Assembly: GCA_034190875.2 (NCBI GenBank)
Contig: CM067346.1
Span: forward strand, 39,291,691 to 39,355,690
Direction: 5' to 3'
DNA length: 64,000 bases
Source of the DNA: Urechis unicinctus
Lineage: Eukaryota; Annelida; Polychaeta; Xenopneusta; Urechidae
The notes below the pieces were generated by a model. The model searched no databases, had not been told where the DNA came from, and saw only the letters and a list, made by a program, of their open reading frames with translations. Both the position numbers and the translations under genes were made by a program. Below are positions 12,336-27,445 of the stretch, one piece after another. The first letter of the stretch is position 1, and every line of letters starts with the position of its first letter.

Positions 12336-13836
12336 GGACCCTCTCTTGGCAAGAGGATCTATATCTATCTGCTTCCTCTGTGTTTCTTGCACAAGTTGTG
12401 CCAGAGCCCTGCCATTGATGATGGAATGGACTTAATAGGTTATGTTGTCAACCCATTGGGAAACCATGATTAGCCAACCCAATCAATTTTTGAATTGCAT
12501 ACTTTAATTGGTTAAACCACAGGGTACTTAGTATAAGTGATTTGTCAACAGAGGATTATAATTCCACAATTAATCTTCCTCACAAGGTGAGTTGTCAACC
12601 ATCTGCAGGAATAACAATAGTTCTCTCACCTCTGACAGTCTTGACAAATCCATCAATTGGACAGTATGAGTTTCAGTGAACTACAATAAGTCATTGATTA
12701 GTATATTATCATTTTGTGACACAGGTAAAGCTTGCTGTGCAATACTATTAATAATTTGTCTTTATCTTGCCACATTACGCCATCTGTGGTACATATCTTT
12801 ATGTGCGACTGGTTTCGGTTGTGAGCAAGTTCCAATCCAAAGATAAATTTAGGTCAACAATTAATTGAACCTTATAGTGCTGACTTTCTAGTTTATGAGA
12901 AGAAGATGATCATATCTTGGTGATGTTAGGATAATGTATGACAGTGGTATATTAAAAAAAAAGAAGAATCAACTGAGGTGCTGTACCTGGTACCAGGGTG
13001 TTTGTTATTTTCTGGTTTTACAAATGGTGAACATGATGGTTTAAAATGGAATGTAACAATAAAAGTACAATGAACCCTATAATTATGGTGATGCTGACAA
13101 TTGTAATTAACTGACAAACCCTGCAGATATGTTCAAGTCAAATCTTTTGTGGTTCATTAAACATGTTCTATTTTAATTCCTGAAATAAAGTCACTCGTGC
13201 AATGGTTCGTCGAGCATGTCAGCGAGCTGCAGCTGAGGTATAGAGGTGAACACTCACTCGTCAATCACATTTATCATCACTAAAAAAGAAAGACCAGTTT
13301 TATGATATTCTTCTATAAGGATCATATATTAAGTTGCAGTTAAACATCTAGAACAATAGAACATATATATGTTTGGCTTTGGATGGCATGAATGTTGGTT
13401 TTTGTCTTTCGTTTCCCAAGTTCAATAAACTACACCTGGACTCGTGCAAAACGTTAGCATAATTAAGGAATGACAAAAATCGGTCGAATCACTGTGTCTT
13501 TTTCGATAAATATTCAACTTATATAAATTCACTTTCCGCTGATTGTGAATTTTATAGCTATGTAACACATAATCAACACAAAAAAAAAAACATATATGAA
13601 GCTTCCGGCGGACGTTAGCTTCTCCGATAAGCTACATAGGACATTATCGGTGTTCTGAACACCCCTGATCAACGCTGGGCTGCCATTTTCACGCATCGAC
13701 AATGTAAATTTGACGCATGGGCAGCACTGCTTTTAGATGACCACACCCGCCCTTTAATTGATGAATTGGAACAGAAATGTTGACAACGGTCACATGAATT
13801 TCATGTTGCGATCCATTATGACGCCTGTGTAGAGGG
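12336..13836. other. No gene recognised
   Basis: AT-rich intergenic sequence between the minisatellite and the left edge of the duplicated PTGR1 unit. Only chance frames under 65 codons are present. Confidence 0.6.
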
Positions 13837-14246
13837 TCTGGTGCTTGATTGTCAAGAAGGTTCCAGGGGCCACATAAAGACCAAACAATCCGTCACGATG
13901 ACGAAGCACTTCTTGTGTATGCATATGCCTGTAAAAAAGACAGCCTTGTCCAGCTATCTGTGAACTTTGCATAGTAAAAATGACCATGACATAGTTTCGT
14001 CGATAAAGGTGGGGTCCATTTAAGTAAAACATTACTGAAAGAAATATATGCTAATGTGTGATGTTTATGATAGTCCTTTCTATATGTTTATATTTTATAC
14101 TGAGGACCCAGTTTGCATCTGAGCCAATGATCCAGGTCTAGTTTGAAGAGAATCACACAATAGATATCGAAGTGACCCCACCTCTCGTTTCCCTGCTGGA
14201 TAATTTGACCAGGGAGTTCAAAGTACATGATCGCCCAGAATCAGTG

Positions 14247-14254
14247 TATAAAGG
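14247..14254 (+). promoter_or_regulatory. TATA box of PTGR1 copy A
   Basis: TATAAAGG lies 61 bp before the start codon. This spacing implies a 5' UTR of about 30 nt. The same box at the same distance is present before copy B. Confidence 0.7.
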
Positions 14255-14307
14255 GGCCGTGAAAACACCCGTCTGTCCGCTCGATCACAGCAACACATAC
14301 AGCCACG

Positions 14308-17595
<3,288 letters not shown>

Positions 17596-17731
17596 GTCAC
17601 TGAAAAAAAGGCGTCAAAGGGTTAATACGTTGAATAAACAGACATCTAGCCCAAGAACAAAAAAAAATTCACTTCTTGTTTCCGCTCAACCATGGTTTCC
17701 GTTTTAAACATCTAATGTTTACACTGTTGAA

Positions 17732-17737
17732 ATTAAA
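17732..17737 (+). terminator. Poly(A) signal ATTAAA, PTGR1 copy A
   Basis: ATTAAA lies 137 bp after the stop codon, in sequence conserved in copy B. Confidence 0.5.
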
Positions 17738-18107
17738 GTTCACTGCGATATTCATCACATAGTTGTTTTCATCAATTATTTTGGAAGCATTTTGAATTAT
17801 CAATTCTACCATAATCTAATTATTATCTTTGTGATATGCTATTTAAAATCCAGTTGCTACTGTCCACAATGAGCAATCTGCCATGGAGCATGCAGAAGTG
17901 AAAAAACATGTTAAACATCTAATATGATATATCAGTGACCTTTAGGGAAACCAATGATGCATGACAATGATGAAGATTGTCAATGATGGCTATGAAGCCG
18001 GCAACATAAACCTTGGTAACACGCCATCAAGAGAAAATGCTGAAGTGAAATTATTATTATTATTATTAAAATAGGGAGAAATATTAATCTTCTGTAAGCA
18101 TTCTACC

Positions 18108-19380
18108 AGTAGTATATAAACTGGGGTTCCTGCGCACCCCCAATTATCCATGCTATTCCCTCTTTGGCAGCTTATACAAGATTTGCCCTAAGGTAAGAGA
18201 AAGGCGCCTTGGAACCCCCAAATGAAGCCGAGGTGGTTCTGGCCCTGCTAGTTTGTAGCTAAACTAGTGTGCCCATACTCCAAGGTGTCTTACAGCGTCT
18301 TACATCCACCTCTTTGAATAAAAGGGAGCGAGTGACACCTTGTTGACGCGGAGCCCATATACCTTATGACCATCACTGCGTAGCATGTTCATCCCATGAA
18401 GAACTGATTATTTGTGAATAGAGACTCTTTGTACTGTGCGTGGTGTAGGTGATTCTTAACCACAACCTTCTTCACTCCCTAAGCCCTTTTAATCTCACCC
18501 TCATCAGACATCAGGATCGAATACATCTTTGTGCACAGACCAACATACTCCTTGATGGGCACACCGGCACACTCATCTTTCATCTTTCCTAGCACCTTCT
18601 TGTTTACGTTACTGATCAAGGGATGAGAAGGATCATAATTGCTGGTATCAAAGAGGTCACTATCTTCTTTCATGTCTGCATACACATCAGCTCTGCGGAT
18701 CTCCAGAAGCAGCGAATCCGTGTCTGTGTAGAGCAGGCCAAGGTCACTACCATATCTGTACTTCATTGTGTTATAATAGAAGTCGTACATCAGGTGCTTG
18801 GAGAGGTTGGGAGTATGCACATACGTACATACACCGAACGATTTAACACTAAGTGGGTCTTGTGCATATGCAGGGCAGCCAGGTCATCATCGAATACTTT
18901 ATGTCGAGCACAGGCGGGACTGGCCACAAGCCTGCGTATTTTTACCTCTTCTGCCGAGTACACAATCTTGACGTTGACTTCTGAGATTCTCCATGGTTTT
19001 ACCAAACACAAAGTTGTTCATCAGCTTGTTCAGGTCCTTCTTTGCTGGTGGCAAACTTACGCAGGTCTGGCTTGTCCCGCTCAAAGCCCTCGGCGGCAGC
19101 GAGGCATATAACTTATCCCAGCCATCCATAAACTCATAGGGGTACACTCCCTTGGGCAGTAGCAGACGGCGTTTCGTTTCATCCGGCTCATACTTAGCCG
19201 TCACTGCAATTGCATCTGGGTTGTTTGCAGAGACCAGCTTGTCAACCGTTGCCAGGAGGATCTGTGCACTTTCAATAAAGCGTAACTGTCCGATGGATGG
19301 GGATATATACTTCTCCGTATTGTTTGGGATACAGTTGATCTTCCCTTCCACCTTGCCTACGGTGAGAGTCATAGCCCCGT
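18108..19380 (-). mobile_element. Polinton/Maverick end fragment (TIR plus polymerase remnant)
   Basis: The first 180 bp (18108-18286) match the TIR of the element at 49720-60277, including the terminal AGTAGTAT, the CAGCTTATACAAGATTT block and CTAGTTTGTAG. After the TIR comes a broken family-B DNA polymerase gene, read towards the TIR as in the full element. Homology to known Polinton genes stops at about 19380, and the rest of this copy is not found next to it. The insertion point is exact: PTGR1 copy B keeps the uninterrupted sequence at about 33310. Confidence 0.85.
18290..19372 (-). pseudogene. Polinton DNA polymerase B, C-terminal fragment
   Basis: Protein-primed type family-B polymerase remnant. 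The palm motif C is intact as YTDTDSLLLE (about 18720), followed by the conserved [15 protein letters not shown] and the thumb region. The upstream part (18899-19372) keeps GQLRFIESAQ and KGVYPYEFMDGWDKL. Between them, the exonuclease-to-palm middle is deleted or frameshifted. After 18479 the C-terminus is readable but shifted. Not functional. Confidence 0.85.
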
Positions 19381-19720
19381 AGGTTATGGAATACTACAGG
19401 CACGGCCGTTACCTCTGGCAATTATCACTATATGCTATTTCTAGTGTCCAAGGACACAGTCACCCAGAGACAAATCCTGGGTGTGCTGTAATACAGGCCA
19501 CACCCATAGATTTTACTTTCTCGAGAACTTGTGAAATTCCTTGACAGCATTTACTCTCTGCGACTGTAACCATTGGCCCACATGAGCACCTAGTACAGGA
19601 CATATTTACAATGAATAACTAGCCCCAAAAAAAATAAATTGACATAAAAAATGAATAAGAAGATGAAGCAAATCTGCAAATGGTAGGAAATTATGTGCCA
19701 TTACCATGTGCTGTTACCTA

Positions 19721-20209
19721 TGTCGTAACGTGATCTGTGGTGTAGAGATGCTCACGCTACGCACTTGTAGTAAGTAAAAGAATCGAACTCCAGATGTAGG
19801 GTTAATAACAACTTGAACTTTATTTAACTGTTTTCAACTTTCGAATTTCAGATGTAACTTAGCCTTAACAGAGAAGTGTTGAGCTCGGAGGCCAGGAGAG
19901 AACTGATTTTGAAATTTGCTTCCCTCAACGACTAAGGCACGCCATCCCAATTCTCATGGGACATGCTGTAGCCAGCGTGTGAGGGTTGGGGCTATCGGGC
20001 GTTGCCTGGACAGGAAGGTCATGTGGCTCTGGAATATGGGGTTTGCATGAGGAGAGGGGGGAAGTGGCAGGTGACATGTAGGTCACTTGTGGATCTGGGA
20101 AACTGGGGCGTATAATTAATATAAGCTGTTGGGGGTTACTCCATCAACTGATGACTGAGAGGGTACGTTATGATGAAGGGTAGGTTTGTTATCAATTTGG
20201 CACTCAACA
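19721..20209 (-). mobile_element. LTR of a retrotransposon, antisense
   Basis: On the minus strand a purine tract AAAAGGAGAGGGATA (about 20210-20224) precedes TGTTGAGTG. The block ends with CGTTACGACA, giving TG...CA borders about 489 bp apart. An AATAAA lies near 19822-19827 and a TATATTAATTATA stretch near 20115. Together these look like a 3' LTR with its polypurine tract. No coding sequence of the same element is recognisable at higher coordinates, so the element is truncated. Confidence 0.6.
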
Positions 20210-20224
20210 TATCCCTCTCCTTTT

Positions 20225-21237
20225 AAGTGGATGAATATCCACAAAAAGAAACTAGGTCCCTTCATGGGAGAAAAAAAAAGATCATGGGGATATTCTAAAC
20301 TAAGTGTTGGTTGGTAAGGAAATGGCGGTAGTGAGTCGGAATGTGAAATACACGTTCCATTGTGCTTTATATCAGAATTGATAAATCTTATGGTAAAAAA
20401 AAATTCTAGTCCTATTAATTTTTTTCAGTGAAATCAAAATATTTATGGTATTATTATTACATTGTTATATATTTTACTTTTATTACTATACTTATTGTTG
20501 AACATGTGAAATGTTGGTAGATGTCGTGCAACCTGTATGGCTGTATGCCCCCACAGACTCCTAGTTCCTCTTCTTGGTGAAAAGAATACTCACTGCTGTA
20601 ATCCAGCTCATCGCTTCCGGAAAAGAGAGGACTTTTCGCTCCTTTAACATATAATAAAAGCAAAATATGATGGCAGTTATGCACTGTACTAGGTGTATGT
20701 ATCATTGTACCCCAGGTAAGACAAAGAACTAGTGTAAGGCGTTGAACTCTTTAAAGGCATATGATATATGTAGCCATAAACATATGGCACCGAACTTGGA
20801 TTATGGGTCATAAGTCCCTCTGTTCAACTCACCGGAGAGGTATATTTAATTGTAACAGCTATTCCCTGAAAGGTCTCGGCTCCCAAATCCAGTGCCAATA
20901 TTAGCTAAGTATCTACTTATCTGTTGACAAGGAGAATACAATTTATTGAAATTATATTTTCGATATATTGCAAAAACGAAATATCGAGTGAAATCCCTAT
21001 TGAATTTAGTAGCAATTTTCATTTGCGATAACGTTTGACCATTTAATCAAATAACGGGACAAGAAAATATATTCTCCGTAACAGAACAGGCGAATGGTGA
21101 ATCAATCATTGATAACCATAAAAAGGGCCTGAAATCGTGGTTCAGCCCGGTGTTCCAGCACTACCTGTATCATCGCTCAGTCCCCTTCGGTTGACGTTTT
21201 CACACTACATAATAGAAGTTATCATAATTCAATATAG
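20225..21237. other. No gene recognised; probable 5' LTR of the next element
   Basis: The Ty3 element that follows should have its 5' LTR here. No second copy of this sequence was found downstream to prove it. Otherwise AT-rich with no motif. Confidence 0.35.
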
Positions 21238-21812
21238 TGTGGTGACGAACATCACCACTGTGGTCCAAGATCCTTAACGTGACGGCGTTGCATTAAAGCG
21301 TATGACACCTCTGAGGAGTTTGGCCCTTAACGTGTCAGCGTGAGTAAATCATGTCTCCCCGGACCGCCCTGGCCTTTTATGCGGCAACAAGAGATCGGTC
21401 ACTTGTTGCCCAGCCGTCGATGCAGGAGAAGCTACGCGACGACTAACACAAAAGTCAGACACAGAAGTTTTAGAAGAGGGTTACTACCAAGTGATCGTAC
21501 TTACGTCTGGTTTTTAACACCGTTTTCGGCCCTGATATTTTAATTTGGCGCTTTGTGCAGAAAATTTTTACGCCTTTTGACACCTGGTAGTTTCTTAGCC
21601 TTGCTGCCTTACGCCTTACATTAGTCAAGTTTGATTTTTTAATTGCTAATTAAGTTGACTATTACGTAAGTGTCGTGGTTGTTTGTAGGGTTACGGTTGC
21701 TTGTCGTTTGCTAGCCTTGCTGTGTTAATTGCGTGGTAGTGGTTTCGTGAAGGGCGGATTTCTATTAACGTAACCGTTTTGATTGTGTTGCTCTGTTGTC
21801 GTGCTCTTAATG

Positions 21813-23258
21813 ATGGCCTCCCGTAATGCGCCCCTCCCGCTCTCGGCCCCTAGTGCCCCCATCCCAATCAACTTTGTCCCGGCTAATGTCCTTTGTTTGA
21901 TACCGGGGGTGGGGGCTAAACTGGCCGCGGCCATTGTTGTAATTAGGGAAGAGCAGGGCAATTTTACGGAGGTATCGTTGAGGGCCCTTCTTCGGGGGAA
22001 CCTGTCATCGTCAGCGCTTGCGCTCGTAGATTTCACGCCTAGAGTTGAATTTGGAGTCTTCTGGCCTGGCGGGTGTCGACGCGGTCTCGCCTCCCTCCCA
22101 GTCGGGGTATCTTGGGGCTTGCGGCGGTGCCTCGCTTCATGGGGTCGGAGATTTCAGGGGCTACTACCGCCGTGACGTGCCTGTGGATGGGGGCGACGGG
22201 CGTTATGCTACGGCCCGGCCCCGCATTCCTCCCGGTTTTGAGGGACAGAAAACACCCCGTCCACCTCACGCTGCTGTTCTTGGTTCCCCTTACCGCCATC
22301 CTGTTGCTAGCCCTAGGGGAATGTGGGGTAATTTAGTTCCCACACCCCCCGTAGGCTGCTCCCCACCCCGCCGGTGAACCGACCTTGGGATGCCTGTTCC
22401 ATGGGGACTATGTGGTCCCCAAGGAGTCAGTTGCCTCTCACACCTCTGTCAGTACCATTTGTCGGGAGTGCGAGAGGTTAACCCGGATCTCCGTTATACC
22501 GAGCATCCCGGGTCGAGTTTCCCGGCGCCAGGTGGGTATGAGCAGCCTCGGGTTGCGGGGAAGCCTCGGGCCACTTTGAACAGTTGCCGCATTCGGTAAC
22601 TGCGGACCCTTACCCTACATACGGCGCCGCTCCTATCGCTGACCACCGGAATTTTCAAGGTCCCTATGACAGCAGGGGATGGGACCCCGCCAAGGCCCTA
22701 CCTAGGGGCCTTGCCTTTGACGGAGTCTGGGGGTGGAAGATTTTCCGGCAGCGATTCAAGCGATATGCATTCGCGCCTGGTCTGAGGATCAGAAGAGCGA
22801 ATGCCTATGCTGGGCTATGGTGGGGAAGGCGGCAGCTATCCACTCCGCCATCATTGTACGAGATCGCCCAGGCCAAACAGGCACCAGGGGAGGTACTGAT
22901 GGAGTGGATTGACAGAGTTAGAGGTCTGTCACTCGAGGCATTTTCTGGCCTGCCCGACAATTACAGGGTGTGGCAGACAGTGTCTCGGTTCTGCCAGGGG
23001 TTGCAGGACCGATATGCGGCGTACCACACCCTCTTGCGGCACCCTCAAACCCTCCGCGAAGCCATAGACCTGGTAAAAGATTTCCAACAACAGTACCAGG
23101 CATGCTTCAGTAAACAGTCCCAGAGGCAGGGAAGGGAAGTAGAAGGGGTACCCCCAAGGGTTTCAGCGGTAACTGGCCCTAGTGAGGTAGAGAGCCTCAA
23201 GCGCATGAGCCTCATTGCAGCGCATGATGAACCAAAAATTGCAGCGTGGGGGTCCTGA
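21813..23258 (+). pseudogene. Gag with N-terminal helix-hairpin-helix domain
   Basis: The frame from the ATG at 21813 encodes a ComEA-like helix-hairpin-helix at about residues 17-60: VPANVLCLIPGVGAKLAAAI, then RxxxGNF and LRALLRG. The hairpin glycines (PGVG), the alanines of helix 2 and the GNF turn match that fold well. Frame is lost near 22040. The capsid region is open at 22584-23258, with FRQRFKRYAF, APGEVLMEWIDRVRGL and LREAIDLVKDFQQQYQ typical of Ty3 capsids. No CCHC knuckle was seen. Helix-hairpin-helix modules bind DNA without sequence preference, so a role in packaging or integration can be imagined but is inference. Confidence 0.75.
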
Positions 23259-23660
23259 CCCTGACTAGGGCCATGCAAAAAGGAAAAAGACCCAGGGGCA
23301 CCTAAGGTTAACGCTCAAGTTCCAGGTCACCACACAATCATGGGATGGGGGGTTGTTCATGGCGACCTGTTTCTGGCGGGTAGGGGCCTGGTTGCGACCT
23401 GATGCTGACCAATGCCACCTCGAGTACCTCCCCAGAATGTCAGCACTACAGTCTAGGTAGTGCGGCACGAAAGGGGCAAAGGCAAAGAGGACGAGCAAAA
23501 GGTAGCTCATCTGGCGCCACAGAAATGTCCATGCCACCTCGAATACCCCTCTTACCCAAGTTAAAGAAGCAAACTCGGCTCCTTAATCCATTGGGTCACC
23601 ACAATCGATACCATTGGCCAACTACGCGGGTCCTCATGATGCACAACGGGTTGGGGGCTG

Positions 23661-24248
23661 GTGACAGAGTTGGCCACTAGCTGGGTGACCGATGAGGTGC
23701 CCAATGAAAGCATATTGGTGTGCCAACTCCTATCCGCGTCTCAGTATACCCTGCCAGTGCAGATTGGTGGTATGACTGTAGATGGCGTAGTCGATACCGC
23801 TGCAGAAGCCACGGTGATGTCTGTCCGTGTTTTCCGCCAGCTAAGCCCACACCCGCAGAAGGTCGGGGATGTCAGGCTACTGACTGCTGGTAGAGACATG
23901 GCTATGGCCGGGTTCGTTGTGGGACCGGTGGAGTTGAATGTGGGCCATAAGCTCTACCAGGCTGAAGTATATGTTGCACCTATCGCACAAGACCTGCTAT
24001 TGGGATTTGACATCCTCGTCAACAAGTGGCAAGCTGTGTTGAATATGACAAATGCAACCCTTGCCTTTGACAATCAAGTCGTCAATCTCAATATTGGGAG
24101 GGCAACAGGCACACTGTCTGCCGCACGAGTAACGGTCAAGCAGAAGCATGTGATACCTCCCAACTCCATGAGCAGGAACGTACCATTATGCCTGACTATT
24201 AGTCAAACCGGAAACAGAAACTGGTTTGCTGGTGCCTCGTACAATTAG
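23661..24248 (+). pseudogene. Retropepsin (Ty3 protease)
   Basis: Aspartic protease domain between Gag and reverse transcriptase. The flap side and the second conserved block (LLLGFDILVNKW) are present. The active-site triplet reads D-T-A (VVDTAAEATVMS) instead of the usual DTG or DSG. The frame is open for 195 codons. The changed glycine suggests loss of activity or an alternative active-site loop. Confidence 0.8.
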
Positions 24249-24505
24249 AAGCGGCGGAACGGAACCGGTGGCGCTGTTCCTGAATCCCTCAGACAGATTC
24301 TGTACCCTGAAGGCCGGAGAGTTCGTGGGGATAGCTGTACCAATTGCCAACTACGTATCCCCACAAAAGGCAGCAGGACCACGAATACAAGGGATCAGGA
24401 CATCCACCAAGGGAGAGGCCAAAGAATGCACACCAGACCATATCACGGAGATGCTGCAGGCCTCCCGCAAGCATTTAACAGAGCGAGGCACTGGAGACAA
24501 CCGTA

Positions 24506-26097
24506 GTGACATACAAGGATGTGTTTGCAAGAGATGAGTTCGACCTGGGCAACTTCACAAAGGTAGAGCATTCCATTGACACCGGAGTAGCCAAGCCAGT
24601 CAAGGTCCGTATGAGGCGCACCACAAGAGGATTCGCTGAGGAGGAAGAGGCTCATCTAAGGAAGATGCTAGATGCCGGCGTGATTCAAGAATCAACATCG
24701 GAATGGGCCTCAGCCCCAGTGCTTGTACGGAAAAGGGATGGGACAGTACGTTGGTGTATAGACTATAGGGCATTGAACAATGTAACCACCAAAGACGTAT
24801 TCCCCCTCCCCCTAGTGGATGACTGCCTTGACACCCTAGTGGGCAATACATGGTTCTCCAAATTCGGCATATTGGCAGTTGGGAATCAAGACGGAGGACC
24901 AGAAGAAAACTGCGTTCATAACCAAATACGGCCTGTTTAAACACGTAAAGATGGGATTCGGGTTATGCAAGCCCCTGCCACGTTTTCTAGCGTGATCAGC
25001 TTGGTACTCCGGGGGCTCAATTGGAACACTGTCCTGGCTTTCCTGGATGACGTCCTGGTTCAAGTTTCGAACAACACAGGCCCTGAAGGACGTACTAACT
25101 CGGTTCCGTCAGAATGGCCTGAAGCTGAAGCCGAAGAAATGCCTGTTCTTCCAAACAGAGGTAGAGTTTTTAGGGAGAATTGTCAACAGGGACAATATAA
25201 GGATGTCCGAGATGGATGCAGTGGTGGTGAATAAATGGCGGGAGCCCACCAAGGCAAAATATGTGGAAAGGTTCATGGGGCTCGTCAATTACCACTGCTC
25301 CTTCATCAAGAACTTCTCCCTGTTGGCCGATTCACTCTACCAAGTAACAGGAAAACAAGGATTCCGATGGGAAAAAGAGCAGCGTGATACCTTCCAAGCC
25401 TTGAAGGAGGCTATGACCTCTCCCCTTGTCTTAGCCCTTACCAAACAGGATGGATGAGCTGCATCAAGTCCAGGACGGTGAGGAGAGGGTATTTGCCTAT
25501 GGCAGCTTCGCCCTCACTAAGGAGCAACGCAGGTACTGCACTACACGCAAGGAACTGCTGGCGGTTGTGAGGTTCGCCCGGAAGTTCAGGCATTACCTGC
25601 TGGGGAGGCCATTTGTGGTACGAACAGACCACACGAGACTGACATGGCTTCTCAACTTCAAGGAACCCCAGGGACAGCTGGCACGGTGGATGGAAGAACT
25701 ATCGCAATACAACTTGGTAGTTCGGCACCGTGCCGGCAAGAATCACGCCAATGCAGATGCCCTGTCCAGAATGTATCCACTACCAGGGCCATGCAACGCT
25801 TACGTGGCTGGGGTTGATTTAGAAGATTTGCCATGTCAGGGATGCAAATACTGTGCTCGTGCTGAGAGGGATTGGGGCAGATTCGAACAAGAAGTGGACA
25901 ATATCGTTCCTCTGGCCACCCGAAAAATGGAAGAAGCTGCCCCGGAAGCACGAGCTGAAGAAAGCGACCACGCAGCCCCCAACCTGGATGTGCTCCTTAG
26001 GGGTTGCCAGATAGAGGCACTCCAGACACATCAACAGAAACCAGGGATCCTGTGTCTAAAGAGGAGGACCTTATACCGGAGGGCTGACCCTTTATAG
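24506..26097 (+). pseudogene. Reverse transcriptase and RNase H (Ty3 type)
   Basis: Reverse transcriptase blocks in order: VLVRKRDGTVRWCIDYRALN, FPLPLVDDCLDTL, the catalytic FLDDVLV near 25040 (usually Y/F-x-DD), and FLGRIVNRDNI. The connection KYVERFMGLVNYHCSFIKNF follows. RNase H is in another frame from 25450, with FVVRTDHTRLTWLLNF and HRAGKNHANADALSR. It lacks its first strand and the first catalytic aspartate, because about 60 bp appear lost at the junction near 25455. Frame breaks fall near 24880, 25060 and 25455. Confidence 0.88.
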
Positions 26098-26342
26098 AAG
26101 TGACTCGACACGGAGAGCAGGTAGAAGTCCGCAGTTGAAATGCAGTAACCAACGCGGACCCAGCTGCCTTTCAGAATCCGTCCTGCTGGGGCTTTAGCAC
26201 TGAGGAAGTAAGAGAGCAACAAGGCAAAGACAAGGACCTTAGCACCCTACTCCGATGGCTGAGTATTGCAGAGGAGCCGGAGGAAGGCACCCTGGTCTCC
26301 TCAAGTCCTGCATCTAAGTACTACTGGATTAACAAAGAAAGT

Positions 26343-26815
26343 ATGTGCTTGATAGATGGGGTCTTGTACAAGGAAAGGAAATCAGTCAAGGAAAAGGACC
26401 TGGTGTTCTCCGCCAGTCTGAAGGAAGATGTGCTTCACCTACATCATGACATTCCATCTGCGGGCCACCAGGGGGTTGCACGGACCAAAGCCAAAGTAAA
26501 AGAGATGTTCCATTGGTTTGGTTTGGCTCAGGATGTGGAAAACTATGTAGCATCCTGTAGCATGTGCAACCATAACAAGAAGGCTACCCGCCAAGGGAAG
26601 GGCGCAATGAGATCATACCAAGCAGGCGCGTGGGTACACCTTGATTTCTTTGGACCGTTGCCGCGTACCTCTAGGGGGAACGAGTATGTGCTCATGATGG
26701 TTGATCATTTTACCAAATGGGTCAAGCGCATACCTCTCCCCTGTCAAACTGACGAGGTAACAGCAAGAGCGGCTGTAAATGAATTCTTCTCCAGGTTTGG
26801 ATACCCTTTCCAAGG
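26343..26815 (+). pseudogene. Integrase, truncated (Ty3 type)
   Basis: The HHCC zinc domain is complete (HHDIPSAGHQG ... SCSMCN). The core begins with the first catalytic aspartate in VHLDFFGPLP and runs to FFSRFGYPFQ. The second aspartate (the D-x-G block) and the glutamate are absent because the sequence changes at about 26815. Confidence 0.88.
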
Positions 26816-26899
26816 GAGGATTTCAATCTTCCAGGTTCCTCCCTTAGTAGCCCTCCCCCTGCCACTGGTATTGGGCCTTCATGTCCTCCTTGTAGGCGG

Positions 26900-27445
26900 G
26901 TGGAATGTATCGAAGGCCCAGGTGTCGCTGATGCTTTGACTGGTTCTGATGTAAGACCCCCTTCCAAGACCAAGCAGGCCGGTAGGAAAGCCCGAAGTGC
27001 AAGGAAAGCAAAGGCACGTGGTCGAAAAGAGCCGGCTGCCCAGGCAACTGCAGCGCCAGTGCTGACAATCACGTTGCCTGTCAAGCGGCAAACGGGGTAT
27101 GCAGGGTTATCCAAGCCGAGGGAGGCACACAAGCTCATGAACATCGGCAACGACCCCTGCCCCCAATCAACAGCCAACTCACGACCCCTGGTGGTGCAGG
27201 GTGGGTCCCACGGGGCTGTAGGTGAGACGCCCCGAGGAGACATGGGCGGCCACAAGGGGAAGTCCACACCTAGATGTCCCATTCCTGGGTGTGGGGATTC
27301 GTACGGGTCTCCAAAGACGCATAGCTTTAACAAGCATGTCACGGAGGTTTTCAATGAAGGCCTGGACCTCATGGATGTGACAAGGCAGCGATTGTCTGTC
27401 CTCCATGTGATCGCAACTACCTGCTGGGGCCGGGCCAAGACTTAA
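26900..27445 (+). CDS. Unknown open frame with a possible zinc finger
   Basis: 182 codons, GC-rich, continuing the base composition of the Ty3 element rather than the flanks. The middle is basic (KTKQAGRKARSARKAKARGR). The C-terminal third has C-P-I-P-G-C-G, then ten residues later H-S-F-N-K-H, a C2H2-like spacing. I do not recognise the family. It could be a piece of a second retroelement joined to the truncated integrase. An open frame of 238 codons on the opposite strand (26722-27438) is probably a shadow. Confidence 0.35.
   Translation: MECIEGPGVADALTGSDVRPPSKTKQAGRKARSARKAKARGRKEPAAQATAAPVLTITLPVKRQTGYAGLSKPREAHKLMNIGNDPCPQSTANSRPLVVQGGSHGAVGETPRGDMGGHKGKSTPRCPIPGCGDSYGSPKTHSFNKHVTEVFNEGLDLMDVTRQRLSVLHVIATTCWGRAKT

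Larger units (their letters stand above)
21238..26815 (+). mobile_element. Ty3/gypsy retrotransposon, truncated in integrase
   Basis: Order: probable primer-binding region (GTGGTGACGAACATC, 21240), Gag with an N-terminal helix-hairpin-helix, protease, reverse transcriptase, RNase H, integrase. That is Ty3/gypsy order. GC content is clearly higher than in the flanking DNA. At least four frame breaks separate the domains. Integrase ends abruptly at about 26815, before its second catalytic aspartate, and a different sequence follows. A matching LTR pair was not found. Confidence 0.88.

Noticed and set aside
26722..27438. A 238-residue minus-strand gene
   Set aside because: Opposite a basic reading frame in GC-rich DNA; no motif, and its C-terminal third is antisense to the integrase.
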